In this document: positions 6,723 to 17,100 of the stretch, one piece after another
Position numbering within the stretch: the first letter of the stretch is position 1
How the letters are laid out: each line of letters opens with the position of its first letter
Assembly (NCBI RefSeq): GCF_002222055.1
Contig: NZ_MUGS01000029.1
Location: forward strand, 1 to 64,000
Source: Flavobacterium araucananum
GTDB taxonomy: Bacteria > Bacteroidota > Bacteroidia > Flavobacteriales > Flavobacteriaceae
Reading direction: 5' to 3'
Length of the DNA stretch: 64,000 bases
Position numbers and translations under genes: made by a program
The notes under the pieces: generated by a model
Databases searched by the model: none
The model's input: the letters and a program-made list of their open reading frames with translations, nothing else
What the model was told of the DNA's origin: nothing

Positions 6723-9371
6723 TTGCATACAAACTTATTTAATATCGTTTTATTATCATTTTTCCTCACCTTAGGATGTGGTAATTTATATTCGCAAGAG
6801 ATAAAAAACAAAAAAAAGCCTTTACCAGCTGGAAAACAAACAGATAAACCCCAAATTGTTGTAGGTGACACTATAAAATTGGATACTGTTCGAGCTAAAA
6901 AGACTTTTTTGGACGCGCCTACAAAATACAAAGCCAAAGATTACGCAAAGTTCGACAAGAAGACAAATACGCTTACTTTATATAATGAAGCGGAATTATA
7001 TTATAAAGATGTTGAGCTAAAATCAGGGATTATTGTACTTAATACGGATAAAGATGAAGTTTATGCAGGTCGAATTAGAGATTCTGCCGGCGTTTTAATA
7101 CAATATCCAAACTTTAAACAAGGCGCAAGCGAGGTTCAGCCGGACTCGATCCGATTTAATTTTAAAACAAAAAAAGCTTTAATCTATAATTCAAGAACAG
7201 AACAAGGCGAGTTTAAAATTAAAGCGGCAGTCACCAAAAAAGAAAACGATTCTGTTTACTTTTTAAGAGGTGCGCGTTTTACAACTGCAAAAGACATTGA
7301 CAATCCTGAATATTATTTTAGAACGAACAAGGTAAAATTTGTTCCAAACAAAAAGGTTGTTGTGGGTACAACACAAATGGTAATTGCAGATGTACCTACT
7401 CCGCTGGTATTGCCTTTTGCCTTTTTCCCGATGAGTCAGGAAAAAAGTATTTCCGGAATTATTATTCCAAGTTACAATGATTCGAATACAAGAGGTTTCT
7501 CGTTGCAAAACATGGGATATTATTTTGCTCTAAGCGAAAATTACGATCTTACCGTCCTCGGGGATTATTATACCAATGGTAGTTATGCCATGCGTTTTGA
7601 ATCTGCTTATGCCGAAAGATATAAGTATAGAGGAAACGTCAATATTCGTTTTGAGAATTTGATCAACAGTGAGCGTGGTTATCCGGATTACAGTAAAGAA
7701 AACATTTACAACATTCAGTGGTCGCACGCAAGAGATACAAAATCGAATCCTAATTCCAGTTTTTCTGCTTCTGTAAATATGGGTAGTAGTAAATACTTTA
7801 AGCGCTCGATTAACCAGGCAAACGTAGGATCGAATTTAAATAACACCTTAAATTCATCGATCTCTTACAACAGAACTTTCAATACGATCCCTCAGGCGCG
7901 TATTTCGTTAACCGCTACACATTCGCAAAATACGCAAACGGAAGAAATTCAGATGACTTTACCGGCTTTACAGGCAAGTGTCGATCGTGTGTATCCATTT
8001 GTTGGAAAAGATGGCGTAAAAAAGGGTTTTATAAAAAACATCAACTTACAATATAACTTAAGTGGTAAAAATAATTTTAAAACAACGGATTCTTTGTTTT
8101 TCAAACCACAAATGTTCAAAGATGCACAAATAGGAATGCAACACAGTATTCCGATTAGTACGAATTTTAAAATATTTAAATATTTTAGTGCCGGAGCTTC
8201 TACCAATTATCAGGAAACCTGGGTAACTAAAACTATTGATAAAAATTACGATGTAGATCAAAGTAAGGTTATCGACAAAACGGTAAACGGATTTGACGCT
8301 TACAGAACATATAATTTCAGCACCAATCTGGGAACTACAATTTACGGTACATTTAATTTTGGCAGTGACAAAAGAATTCAATCGATTCGTCACGTCATGA
8401 GACCAACTGTTACTTATTCGTATACCCCAAGTTTTGACCAGTATTACAACAATTATACGGTTGATGCTTCAGGAAGAATCTCTACTTACTCCCGCTTTGA
8501 CGGTGGTATTTTTGGAGCTCCCGGAAAAAGTAATTCCAACATTGTATCCTTTGCTTTAAGCAACACGTTTGAGGCTAAAGTAAGAGACAGGGACAGCACA
8601 AAAACAGAACCTAAAAAGATCATGCTGCTAAACAATTTAAACTTTAGCACGAGTTATAATTTTAATGCAGACGGAGTAGAAACTTTAGCCTGGCAACCTG
8701 TATTGGTTAGTGGCGGAACACAACTTTTTGACAACAAAATGAATGTCAATTTTGGTGCTACACTAGACCCGTATGCAATTGACAATGGCGGAAAAAGAAT
8801 CGATGTATACAATATCGATAATGGCGGAAGTTTGTTTAGAATGACAAGTGCCAACGTAACTTTAAACTATTCGTTTTCGAATAAGGGAACCGGAAAAGAT
8901 CAGGAAAACAAGCAGAGTGAGCGGAATGGTGGTCGAAAAGATGATTTATTTGGTACCAATACAGACTTAAATGACAGTCGAAACAGCCAGTTTGCAAACG
9001 AAAAAGATGATGATAAAGATGTTATAACGGAGTTTTTTAATTCTAAAATTCCGTGGGATATGACAATGGCTTATTCCCTGACCTATTCGAATGTAAACCG
9101 TGAGAATAAAATAACCGGAAACTCTATTATGATATCTGCCAATATGGATATTACTCCTAAATGGAAAGGCGGAATCTCGACGGGTTACGATTTAGTACAA
9201 AAAGGGGTTACTTTTACGCAATTCCGTTTTGAAAGAGATCTATTAAGCTGGAGAATGGCTTTTAACTGGAGTCCTCTTGGAGTAAATTCAAACTGGAATT
9301 TCTTTATCGGAATCAAATCAGGAATGCTTAGTGACATCAAATGGAACAAGCGCAGTACTTCGAACAGATAA
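6723..9371 (+). CDS. lptD: LPS-assembly protein LptD
   Basis: This is the outer-membrane beta-barrel that inserts lipopolysaccharide into the outer leaflet. It has 882 residues from the TTG at 6723; an in-frame ATG at 6639 would give 910. I prefer TTG because the next residues form a signal peptide (HTNLFNIVLLSFFLTLGCG to LYSQ), and a -7-like box lies between the two possible starts. Residues about 70-220 show the OstA-like periplasmic part (KDVELKSGIIVLNTDKDEVYA, GTTQMVIADVPTPLVLPFAFFP). The rest is rich in alternating aromatic beta strands and ends WNFFIGIKSGMLSDIKWNKR. It is a Bacteroidota-type LptD. A ridA gene follows 40 bp behind. Confidence 0.9.
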   Translation: MHTNLFNIVLLSFFLTLGCGNLYSQEIKNKKKPLPAGKQTDKPQIVVGDTIKLDTVRAKKTFLDAPTKYKAKDYAKFDKKTNTLTLYNEAELYYKDVELKSGIIVLNTDKDEVYAGRIRDSAGVLIQYPNFKQGASEVQPDSIRFNFKTKKALIYNSRTEQGEFKIKAAVTKKENDSVYFLRGARFTTAKDIDNPEYYFRTNKVKFVPNKKVVVGTTQMVIADVPTPLVLPFAFFPMSQEKSISGIIIPSYNDSNTRGFSLQNMGYYFALSENYDLTVLGDYYTNGSYAMRFESAYAERYKYRGNVNIRFENLINSERGYPDYSKENIYNIQWSHARDTKSNPNSSFSASVNMGSSKYFKRSINQANVGSNLNNTLNSSISYNRTFNTIPQARISLTATHSQNTQTEEIQMTLPALQASVDRVYPFVGKDGVKKGFIKNINLQYNLSGKNNFKTTDSLFFKPQMFKDAQIGMQHSIPISTNFKIFKYFSAGASTNYQETWVTKTIDKNYDVDQSKVIDKTVNGFDAYRTYNFSTNLGTTIYGTFNFGSDKRIQSIRHVMRPTVTYSYTPSFDQYYNNYTVDASGRISTYSRFDGGIFGAPGKSNSNIVSFALSNTFEAKVRDRDSTKTEPKKIMLLNNLNFSTSYNFNADGVETLAWQPVLVSGGTQLFDNKMNVNFGATLDPYAIDNGGKRIDVYNIDNGGSLFRMTSANVTLNYSFSNKGTGKDQENKQSERNGGRKDDLFGTNTDLNDSRNSQFANEKDDDKDVITEFFNSKIPWDMTMAYSLTYSNVNRENKITGNSIMISANMDITPKWKGGISTGYDLVQKGVTFTQFRFERDLLSWRMAFNWSPLGVNSNWNFFIGIKSGMLSDIKWNKRSTSNR

Positions 9372-9411
9372 TATTACACTTCTTCAATTTAGTATTTTAA
9401 AAACTATTACC

Positions 9412-9792
9412 ATGAAAAAAATCATCTTTACAGACAAAGCACCAGCACCAATTGGCCCTTATAATCAAGCTGTATTATCAGGAAATACGCTATATGCTTC
9501 TGGTCAAATTGCAATAAATCCGGCTACAGGAGAAATTATTACAGATAACATCAACGATGAGACTACACAAGTCATGAAAAATATTGCTGCGATTCTAGAA
9601 GCTTCAAATATGACTTTTGACAACGTTGTTAAGGCTACAATTTTTATCATGGACATGAATAATTTTGCTGCAATAAATGCTGTTTACGGTGCTTATTTTG
9701 ACGAAAAAACTGCTCCTGCCCGTGAAACTGTTCAGGTAGCCTGTTTACCCAAAAATGTAAATGTAGAAATTTCTATAATCGCTGTACAATAG
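9412..9792 (+). CDS. ridA: RidA family reactive intermediate deaminase
   Basis: This 126-residue protein of the YjgF/YER057c/UK114 family hydrolyses reactive enamines and imines made by PLP enzymes. The ATG at 9412 is chosen because MKKIIFTDKAPAPIGPYNQA is the family's normal N-terminus; the longer frame from 9331 overlaps the lptD end. Family motifs are GPYNQAVLSGNTLYASGQIA, and near the C-terminus APARETVQVACLPKNVNVEI, with the arginine that binds the substrate carboxylate. The last 20 bases overlap the 3' end of the convergent methylglyoxal-synthase-like gene, an overlap that leaves no room for a terminator. Confidence 0.93.
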   Translation: MKKIIFTDKAPAPIGPYNQAVLSGNTLYASGQIAINPATGEIITDNINDETTQVMKNIAAILEASNMTFDNVVKATIFIMDMNNFAAINAVYGAYFDEKTAPARETVQVACLPKNVNVEISIIAVQ

Positions 9793-10159
9793 CGTTCAAA
9801 AATAATTGTGCCGTTGCTTCATTTGTTGCCAGCGGCACATTATGAACATCACAAATCCTGACCAGCATCTTAATATCGACTTCGTGCGCGTTGGTTACCA
9901 TAGGATCTGTAAAAAGAAAAACCACATTAATTTTACCTTCGGCTACTTTAGAAGCAATCTGAGCATCGCCACCCATCGAACATGGCAGCATCTTTTTTAC
10001 TTTAAATCCAGATTTTTCGGCATTTCGCCCCAATATTCCTGTTGCAATAAGTTTTACTTTATCATGTTGCAGTGCAATTCCGTTTTTAATCAAAAACTGA
10101 ATCATATCTGCCTTTTTATTGTCATGCGCTATAATTGCAATTAAAGTACGTTTTTTCAT
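9773..10159 (-). CDS. Methylglyoxal synthase-like protein, diverged copy
   Basis: This 128-residue protein is clearly of the methylglyoxal synthase fold and a paralogue of the protein encoded at 10352-10726. It keeps the AHD motif, the catalytic Asp in MGGDAQ (about residue 65) and the His in AHEVDI. It differs at the phosphate pocket. The usual ATGTTG is ATGILG (residues 39-44), so two threonines that hold the DHAP phosphate in the E. coli enzyme are Ile and Leu. The usual SGPMGGD is PCSMGGD. By family knowledge these changes should weaken DHAP binding, so this copy may be inactive, have another substrate, or act together with its paralogue. The 192-bp gap to the paralogue contains a terminator. 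Confidence 0.88.
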   Translation of the reverse strand: MKKRTLIAIIAHDNKKADMIQFLIKNGIALQHDKVKLIATGILGRNAEKSGFKVKKMLPCSMGGDAQIASKVAEGKINVVFLFTDPMVTNAHEVDIKMLVRICDVHNVPLATNEATAQLFLNAIVQRL

Positions 10160-10296
10160 GATTCGACACTAAATATTGTAGCGAATTTACGCTAAAAAAA
10201 CAAGCTATCTAATTATAAAGCTATGAATATCAAATATTTAGAGATAAATCAGTAAAAAAGAGCAATTATAGACTTATAATGAATTTAACGGGTAAT

Positions 10297-10327
10297 AAAA
10301 AACCGTTTCAGGAATGAAACGGTTTTT
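10297..10327 (-). terminator. Bidirectional-looking terminator between the mgsA paralogues
   Basis: The stem aaaccgtttc / gaaacggttt has a six-base loop with A-run before and T-run after, so it would work on either strand. It lies 25 bases behind the stop of the canonical mgsA copy and separates it from the diverged copy. Confidence 0.85.
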
Positions 10328-10351
10328 GAATAGTATGTATTTTATAAAAAT

Positions 10352-10726
10352 CTATAATTGCAGTGCGATAGCATTAAGTAATAACTGAGCCGAAGCTTCG
10401 TTTGTTGCCAAGGGCACATTATGTACATCACAAACACGAATAAGCATATTAATATCGACTTCATGAGCGTGGCTTGCCAATGGATCTTTAAAAAAGAAAA
10501 CCATATTAGTCTTGCCTTCGGCTACACGAGCAGCTATTTGCGCATCTCCGCCCATTGGTCCGGAAAGCATTCTTTTTACCTTAAAACCAGCATTTACAGC
10601 TTTGCTTCCGGTAGTTCCTGTCGCGATTAGTTTAATGTTTTCCTGAAGCAGAAGTGTTTTGTTTTTGTTTAAAAACTGAACCATATCTGCCTTCTTTCCA
10701 TCGTGAGCAATAATAGCAATTTCCAT
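10352..10726 (-). CDS. mgsA: Methylglyoxal synthase
   Basis: This 124-residue enzyme converts dihydroxyacetone phosphate to methylglyoxal and phosphate, the bypass that frees phosphate when triose phosphates build up. All key motifs are intact: AHDGKKADM at the N-terminus, the phosphate-binding ATGTTG (residues 35-40), SGPMGGDAQ with the catalytic Asp near residue 61, and HEVDIN with the conserved His. It lies 12 bp behind the GlcNAc-kinase-like gene, close to gapdh and pfkA on the same strand, a fitting setting for control of triose-phosphate flow. A terminator ends it before the diverged paralogue. Confidence 0.93.
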   Translation of the reverse strand: MEIAIIAHDGKKADMVQFLNKNKTLLLQENIKLIATGTTGSKAVNAGFKVKRMLSGPMGGDAQIAARVAEGKTNMVFFFKDPLASHAHEVDINMLIRVCDVHNVPLATNEASAQLLLNAIALQL

Positions 10727-10738
10727 ATTTTACTTTAT

Positions 10739-11590
10739 TTATTGATTCGCCACGTGATAAGCTATCAATCCGTCAATAGGTCGTCTTAAAACATTACCTA
10801 ACTGAAGTTCGTATTTATCAAATGTTTCTTGTAATTCGTCTTTCAAATAGAAAGCAATTGAACCAACAAAATGCACTGGAACCTCTTTGCAATTATCATA
10901 TTGTTTAATATAATTTTTTACGAAAGATTTCATCCCTTTAAAGATGATTTTTCTACAAAATTCAGTGTCTTTATGTTTGATCAAAAACTTTGCAAAAGTA
11001 GCTAAATAAGCATTGGGATTTGGCTCTTTGTATAATTTATTCTTGATAAAATCAGGATCTAAATCATATTCTTTTTCAAATTCAACTGCCAGTTCTTTAG
11101 GCATTTTATTGAAATAATATTTTCTGATTAATTCTTTTCCAAAAACATTTCCACTACAATCATCCATAGCAATATAACCTAATGATTGTACTTTTTGATG
11201 CAATTCTTTTCCATCAAAAAAGCTGCAATTAGAACCTGTTCCTAAAATACTAACAATTGCTGCTTCTCCTTTTGGAGTTGTTGCATAAACTGCTGCATAA
11301 GTATCTTCATGAACTTCGACAATAGCATTTATAAAATATTTCTGAAAAATTTGCGAAAGCTCCGTTTTCATTCTTTCTGTTCCACAACCTGCTCCGTAAA
11401 AGAACAAATGTGTTGCATTTTTTTTATTTTGCAGAATATCAAAACGATCATTTAGTCTTTCAATAATTTCAGGACCGTCAAGAATTTCAGGATTTAACCC
11501 TAAAGTTTGTGTGGTGAATAATACTTTTCCTTTATCATCAATTGCAATCCAATCGGCTTTAGTAGATCCACTATCAACTATTAATTTCAT
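10739..11590 (-). CDS. BadF/BadG-type N-acetylglucosamine kinase-like protein
   Basis: This 283-residue ASKHA-fold sugar kinase of the BadF/BadG/BcrA/BcrD ATPase family resembles eukaryotic-type N-acetylglucosamine kinases. The phosphate-1 loop is VDSGSTKADWIAI (residues 4-16). SILGTGSNCSFF (around residue 115) is the phosphate-2 loop. A MDDCSGNVFGKEL segment follows at about 143. GlcNAc is the most likely substrate by family, giving GlcNAc-6-phosphate, but this is not proven by sequence. It sits between gapdh and mgsA. It could supply the pathway leading to the NagB fusion encoded at 53.7 kb, together with a NagA not seen here. Confidence 0.82.
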   Translation of the reverse strand: MKLIVDSGSTKADWIAIDDKGKVLFTTQTLGLNPEILDGPEIIERLNDRFDILQNKKNATHLFFYGAGCGTERMKTELSQIFQKYFINAIVEVHEDTYAAVYATTPKGEAAIVSILGTGSNCSFFDGKELHQKVQSLGYIAMDDCSGNVFGKELIRKYYFNKMPKELAVEFEKEYDLDPDFIKNKLYKEPNPNAYLATFAKFLIKHKDTEFCRKIIFKGMKSFVKNYIKQYDNCKEVPVHFVGSIAFYLKDELQETFDKYELQLGNVLRRPIDGLIAYHVANQ

Positions 11591-11672
11591 TTTATTTAGT
11601 TTTTGGATTAGTTTTTCTTTAGCTAAATAAAAAGTGTATTTTTTACATTAATTAAAGAAGTAACAAAATAAG

Positions 11673-11706
11673 AAAAATCCCGTTACTTTGAGATAACGGG
11701 ATTTTA
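11673..11706 (-). terminator. Terminator behind gapdh
   Basis: On the minus strand the stem aaaatcccgttat / gtaacgggattttt is followed by a T-rich stretch, 16 bases after the gapdh stop. It separates gapdh from the kinase/mgsA pair. Confidence 0.85.
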
Positions 11707-11721
11707 CAAAAATATATAATA

Positions 11722-12750
<1,029 letters not shown>

Positions 12751-12814
12751 TTATTACACTAATTTAAAGTCTAATTTCCTCACAATAAACTTCTTTCCTT
12801 TTTAAACTTTTATA

Positions 12815-13801
12815 TTATGTTGACATGATATCAGACACTCTCAACAACTCTCTGTCAATTTCAGATTTCCCTTTAATTGCTTGTTCAAGAGGGGTCAGAG
12901 CTACTTTATCTGCCTGCAAACCAACCATATAATTTGATTTTCCTTCGATCAGAGATTCTACTGCTTTTACCCCTAAACGGCTTGCCAGAACGCGGTCAAA
13001 ACAAGATGGTGAACCACCACGTTGCATGTGTCCCAGAACAGATACTCTCACATCATATTCCGGTAAATTAGCTTCTACGTAATCTTTTAATTCGAATACG
13101 TTTTTACCAATTTTATCCCCTTCGGCAATAACCACTATACTGGATGATTTTCCTGAAGCTTTACTTTTTTGAAGAGAGTCTAATAGTCTTTCCAGACCTA
13201 AATCTTCTTCAGGAATAAGAATTTCTTCGGCACCAGCTCCAATTCCGGCATTAAGAGCAATGTGTCCTGCATCTCTACCCATAACCTCTACAAAAAACAG
13301 ACGATTGTGTGAACTTGCAGTATCTCTAATTTTATCAATACAATCTACCACAGTATTCAAAGCAGTATCATACCCTAAAGTATGGCTTGTACCAAAAATA
13401 TCATTATCGATTGTACCGGGAATTCCCATTACAGGAAAATCATATTCTGAATTAAAAATCAATCCTCCGGTAAAACTTCCATCACCTCCTATTACAACCA
13501 AAGCATCAATCCCGGCTTTCAAGAGGTTATCGTGTGCTTTTTTTCTACCTTCCGGGGTTCTAAACTCAACTGAACGAGCCGATTTTAAGATCGTTCCACC
13601 TTTGTTTACAATATTATTTACGCTACGGGGTCCCATTTCTTTGAAGTCTCCTTCAATCATTCCCTGATACCCTCTATAAATTCCTATGCATTCTATATTA
13701 TGATAAGCGCATGTTCGAACAACTGATCGTATTGCGGCATTCATTCCAGGTGAGTCTCCTCCCGATGTCAGAACACCAACTTTTTTTATTGTTTTTGGCA
13801 T
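12815..13801 (-). CDS. pfkA: ATP-dependent 6-phosphofructokinase
   Basis: This 328-residue PfkA phosphorylates fructose-6-phosphate to the 1,6-bisphosphate. Motifs in order are LTSGGDSPGMNAAIRS at the N-terminus, VVIGGDGSFTGG (the Gly of GGDGS favours ATP over pyrophosphate), PGTIDNDIFG with the catalytic Asp, GYDTALNTVVDCID, and EVMGRDAGHIAL. The length matches the bacterial allosteric type. It heads the pfkA-gap block. A bulged palindrome about 30 bases upstream of the start could be a regulatory site. Confidence 0.96.
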   Translation of the reverse strand: MPKTIKKVGVLTSGGDSPGMNAAIRSVVRTCAYHNIECIGIYRGYQGMIEGDFKEMGPRSVNNIVNKGGTILKSARSVEFRTPEGRKKAHDNLLKAGIDALVVIGGDGSFTGGLIFNSEYDFPVMGIPGTIDNDIFGTSHTLGYDTALNTVVDCIDKIRDTASSHNRLFFVEVMGRDAGHIALNAGIGAGAEEILIPEEDLGLERLLDSLQKSKASGKSSSIVVIAEGDKIGKNVFELKDYVEANLPEYDVRVSVLGHMQRGGSPSCFDRVLASRLGVKAVESLIEGKSNYMVGLQADKVALTPLEQAIKGKSEIDRELLRVSDIMST

Positions 13802-14054
13802 TATTTAAGTATTAAAGTGTAAAATTAGCAAACATTCACCACTTTACAGGTGATGTTTATCATAAATTAATAAAATCTGTTAAATTCAAACGTTTTCGTT
13901 AATAAGTTTTTCGATAGTAAAAAATTCATTTAAAATAATAAAAGCCCCTTATTTTAATTAAATCTTTAAAATTAACAATACATAAATGAAGTGTTATAAA
14001 ATTTCAAAGTTTTCTAATTTTGTCAAAAAATAAATTAGCCTCTAAATTTAGCAC
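13802..14054. other. AT-rich gap upstream of pfkA, with a bulged palindrome
   Basis: This is the gene-free space between pfkA and the terminator of the TamB-like gene. At 13830-13858 the arms aaacattcacc and ggtgatgttt pair with one bulge around an eight-base spacer, about 30 bases upstream of the pfkA ATG. It could be an operator or a leader hairpin. Apart from that only AT-rich sequence is seen. Confidence 0.35.
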
Positions 14055-14090
14055 AAAAAAAACCATCAGCCGCAGCTAATGGTTTTTTTT
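14055..14090 (-). terminator. Terminator of the TamB-like gene
   Basis: The stem aaccatcagc / gctaatggtt has one mispair and a short cgca loop. It is flanked by A-run and T-run on both sides and lies 21 bases behind the TamB-like stop codon on the minus strand. Confidence 0.8.
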
Positions 14091-14110
14091 ATATGTATTT
14101 AACAAATGGA

Positions 14111-17100
14111 TTAAAAATCATTGTCAGGAATCAGACCTTCGTTATTATTTTGAGGTGGCGGCTTTTTCTCTTCCGGTTTTTTCTCCTCTTTCTTTTTATT
14201 TTTCTCAGCATCTTTTTTGTTCGAGAATTTAACAAAATCAGGATTCAGAGAGGAGTCCTGCAAATCATCTGAAGAGCTTTTTATTGCTCTCTCTAGTTTA
14301 TTATTTTTAAAAAACTTATTTACCAGTTCGCTAAAAGTATCAAAATCGACTTCGTAAGAGATACCAACTCCTTGTGTATACCCAATTCCTTGTCCTATAT
14401 AATTGATATCATTTTCTTTATTGAATAAACGCAGGTTCATTGACCCATCCTGATTTACCCGGTACAATATCTCAATATCTCCAACAATAGCAGATTCATT
14501 TACACCTCCTACCGGAACTCCCAGTTTTCCGTTAATAGTAATTCTCTCGTTTACCTGCGAGGTTATATTGGCCACAAACTGACCATCTGCTTCCTGACCC
14601 AATCTTTTGTCTGCCGAAATATAATTTAAATCGATATTGACTTTATCATTATCAGATTTTATAATTCCGCCCAGTAAACTAGACGCCGTTTCTGTCAATG
14701 TTCCTGAAAGATCGCCCTGGCTAAATCCGTCTGTACTCATAAACGAACCTGTAGACAATAGATACAGCGCTTGTGTCTGACGAATGTCTTTGTCGTCTAA
14801 CTTATATTGTATTTCTGATTTTAAAACATTACTTACAGATGGAAACTGAATATCAAAATTAGGTTCTGGACTTGTTAAATCTCCTCTTAAACCAATTACA
14901 ACTTCTACAGGCACTTTTTTATTAAACGATGAACTGTTATCTAATAGTACCGCAGGATTTGCAGAGGTTTTATAAACGGCTTCCAGATTTAACTGCGCTT
15001 TCATAGGGTTTCCTTCCCAAATAATAGATCCTCCTTTTTTAACAGAGAATTTTTTATCGATTAATCCACCGTATTTAAAATTATAAGTTCCTTCGTATGC
15101 CTGGAAATCTCCCCACATATTAAACTTACCTAATGTATTGATCTTAAACAACAACGATCCGTAACCTTTTCCTTTCATACCATGTCCGGAATTTCGGTCT
15201 AAGATTACCTCTACCTCGGCATCCGGTGTAATATCAAAATCAAACTCTAATTCAAGACCATTGTAATTTCTCGTTTTTTCGACAATTCCATTCGCCAGAT
15301 TGTACTTTTCTTTTGGCGTGACAAAATGTATCCAGCTACTTTCTCCAACACTTTGTGCATTATTAATTGGGATTTTAACTTCGGTTCCTTTCTCAGATTT
15401 GGCATCAACTTTTATAAACAAGCTTTGGGTAGGACCTTTTATACTGGCTGTACCATTGATAAATGCGGTACCAAAATATGCCGCATCTTCGCTGTCTTTT
15501 GTATCAAGTGCCAGCAATCGTTTGGAGGTAATGGTTAAATCCAGTTTCCAGTTTCCAAAATTATGATGTTCGATACTTCCGTTCAGCAATCCTTTTGTTC
15601 CATACTTGGTATCGGTTAACTGGTTGTTTCTAAACAAAAACTTCTCATCTGTTAAGTCAATAACCGTTCGATCACTCAATTCATAATCTGTATTAAGGTA
15701 CGGAATGGTCATTCCGGCTTTTTCTACATACAATCGTCCGTTTATTTCCGGTTTTTTGAGATTACCAATAACAGCAGCATTTCCGGAAACAGATCCTCGC
15801 ACGTTTGATAAAACATCGCCTCCAACGGTACCTAATGTCGCCAGATTAAATCCTTCGAGTTTTAGATTTAAATCTAAGAAAGTCTCTTTGTTTTCGATGG
15901 CAAAAGTTCCGTTCGCCCTAAACGATTCTGTAAAACCATTTTGTATAGACGAATTTATTGTAAACTTTTTAAAACTTTCATCGCCCGAAATATCAAATTT
16001 CAGGGTTCCCAGATCTATTTTATTCAGGTTAAGATGATCTATCGAAATGGCCGCCGTGGGCTGATAAATATTCTTGTTTTGCTTATAATTTATATTCCCG
16101 TTCAGATTACCATTAAATACAAATTTAGAATTCAATGGAGTAATCTTATTAATATCAACATCTTCAAAATTCAGTACAATATCTTTATAGTCACTTCCTT
16201 TTATGACACCGTTTAAATCAATTTTCTGATTTTCGTGTGACAAAATAATGTTATCTATCGAAAAGTTTTTAAAGTACTGATCAAAAACAATCTGATTGTC
16301 TTTTTCTGAATTTTCATTTAAATACCACAAATAGTCTTTAAACTTCATTTCAGATTTTTTGATCCCAACAATATTATTCTTGTTTTTATCGATGGTATGA
16401 TACAAATCGAGATTATAATAATCCTCTCCTTTTTCGCCTCCTTTAAACTCAGACCTTACAAACAAAGTATCTTTTGAGGTCACGTTGATTAAATTAAAAT
16501 CGCGTATTTTATAATAGGGTGTTTTTATACTATCCAACTCTACATAAGCATTGTAAAGAGGATTTTTATTATCAATATTAATTCGGATATTATCGAAAGT
16601 ATTTTTTGCAGCCGTAATTTTTTGAGATATAAACCTGAACTTAAATTCTTGCAGATCCGAATCTATTTTTCCCCGAACGACCGTAGTCGAATCGATATTA
16701 ATTTCCGGATACAACATTTCGACAACTTTATCATAAACATGAAAATTGAACCGTAAAAACTGACCTTTATTAACTTTATAAGGTTTGTAATTGGTATAAA
16801 GACTCCCAACAGAATTCATAACGAGTTTCTCTAACTGGGCAAACTGAAACTTACCAACAATCTCACCATTAATAACATCTTTAGAATTTATGGTTATGGT
16901 ACGTATTTTTTGGGCATCAAAATTAGAATTAACGATAATCTCATCAAAAGCATACGTTGCTTTAGGGTTTTGATATACGGCATCTTTTATAGAAACATTT
17001 CCCTGAAGGTTTTCTATCGAATTTCCGGTAAGCGCAACCACGGCATCTCCTTTGAAATGCGAAATTGAATCGTTGATAAACTTTAATTTTTGCAAATCGG

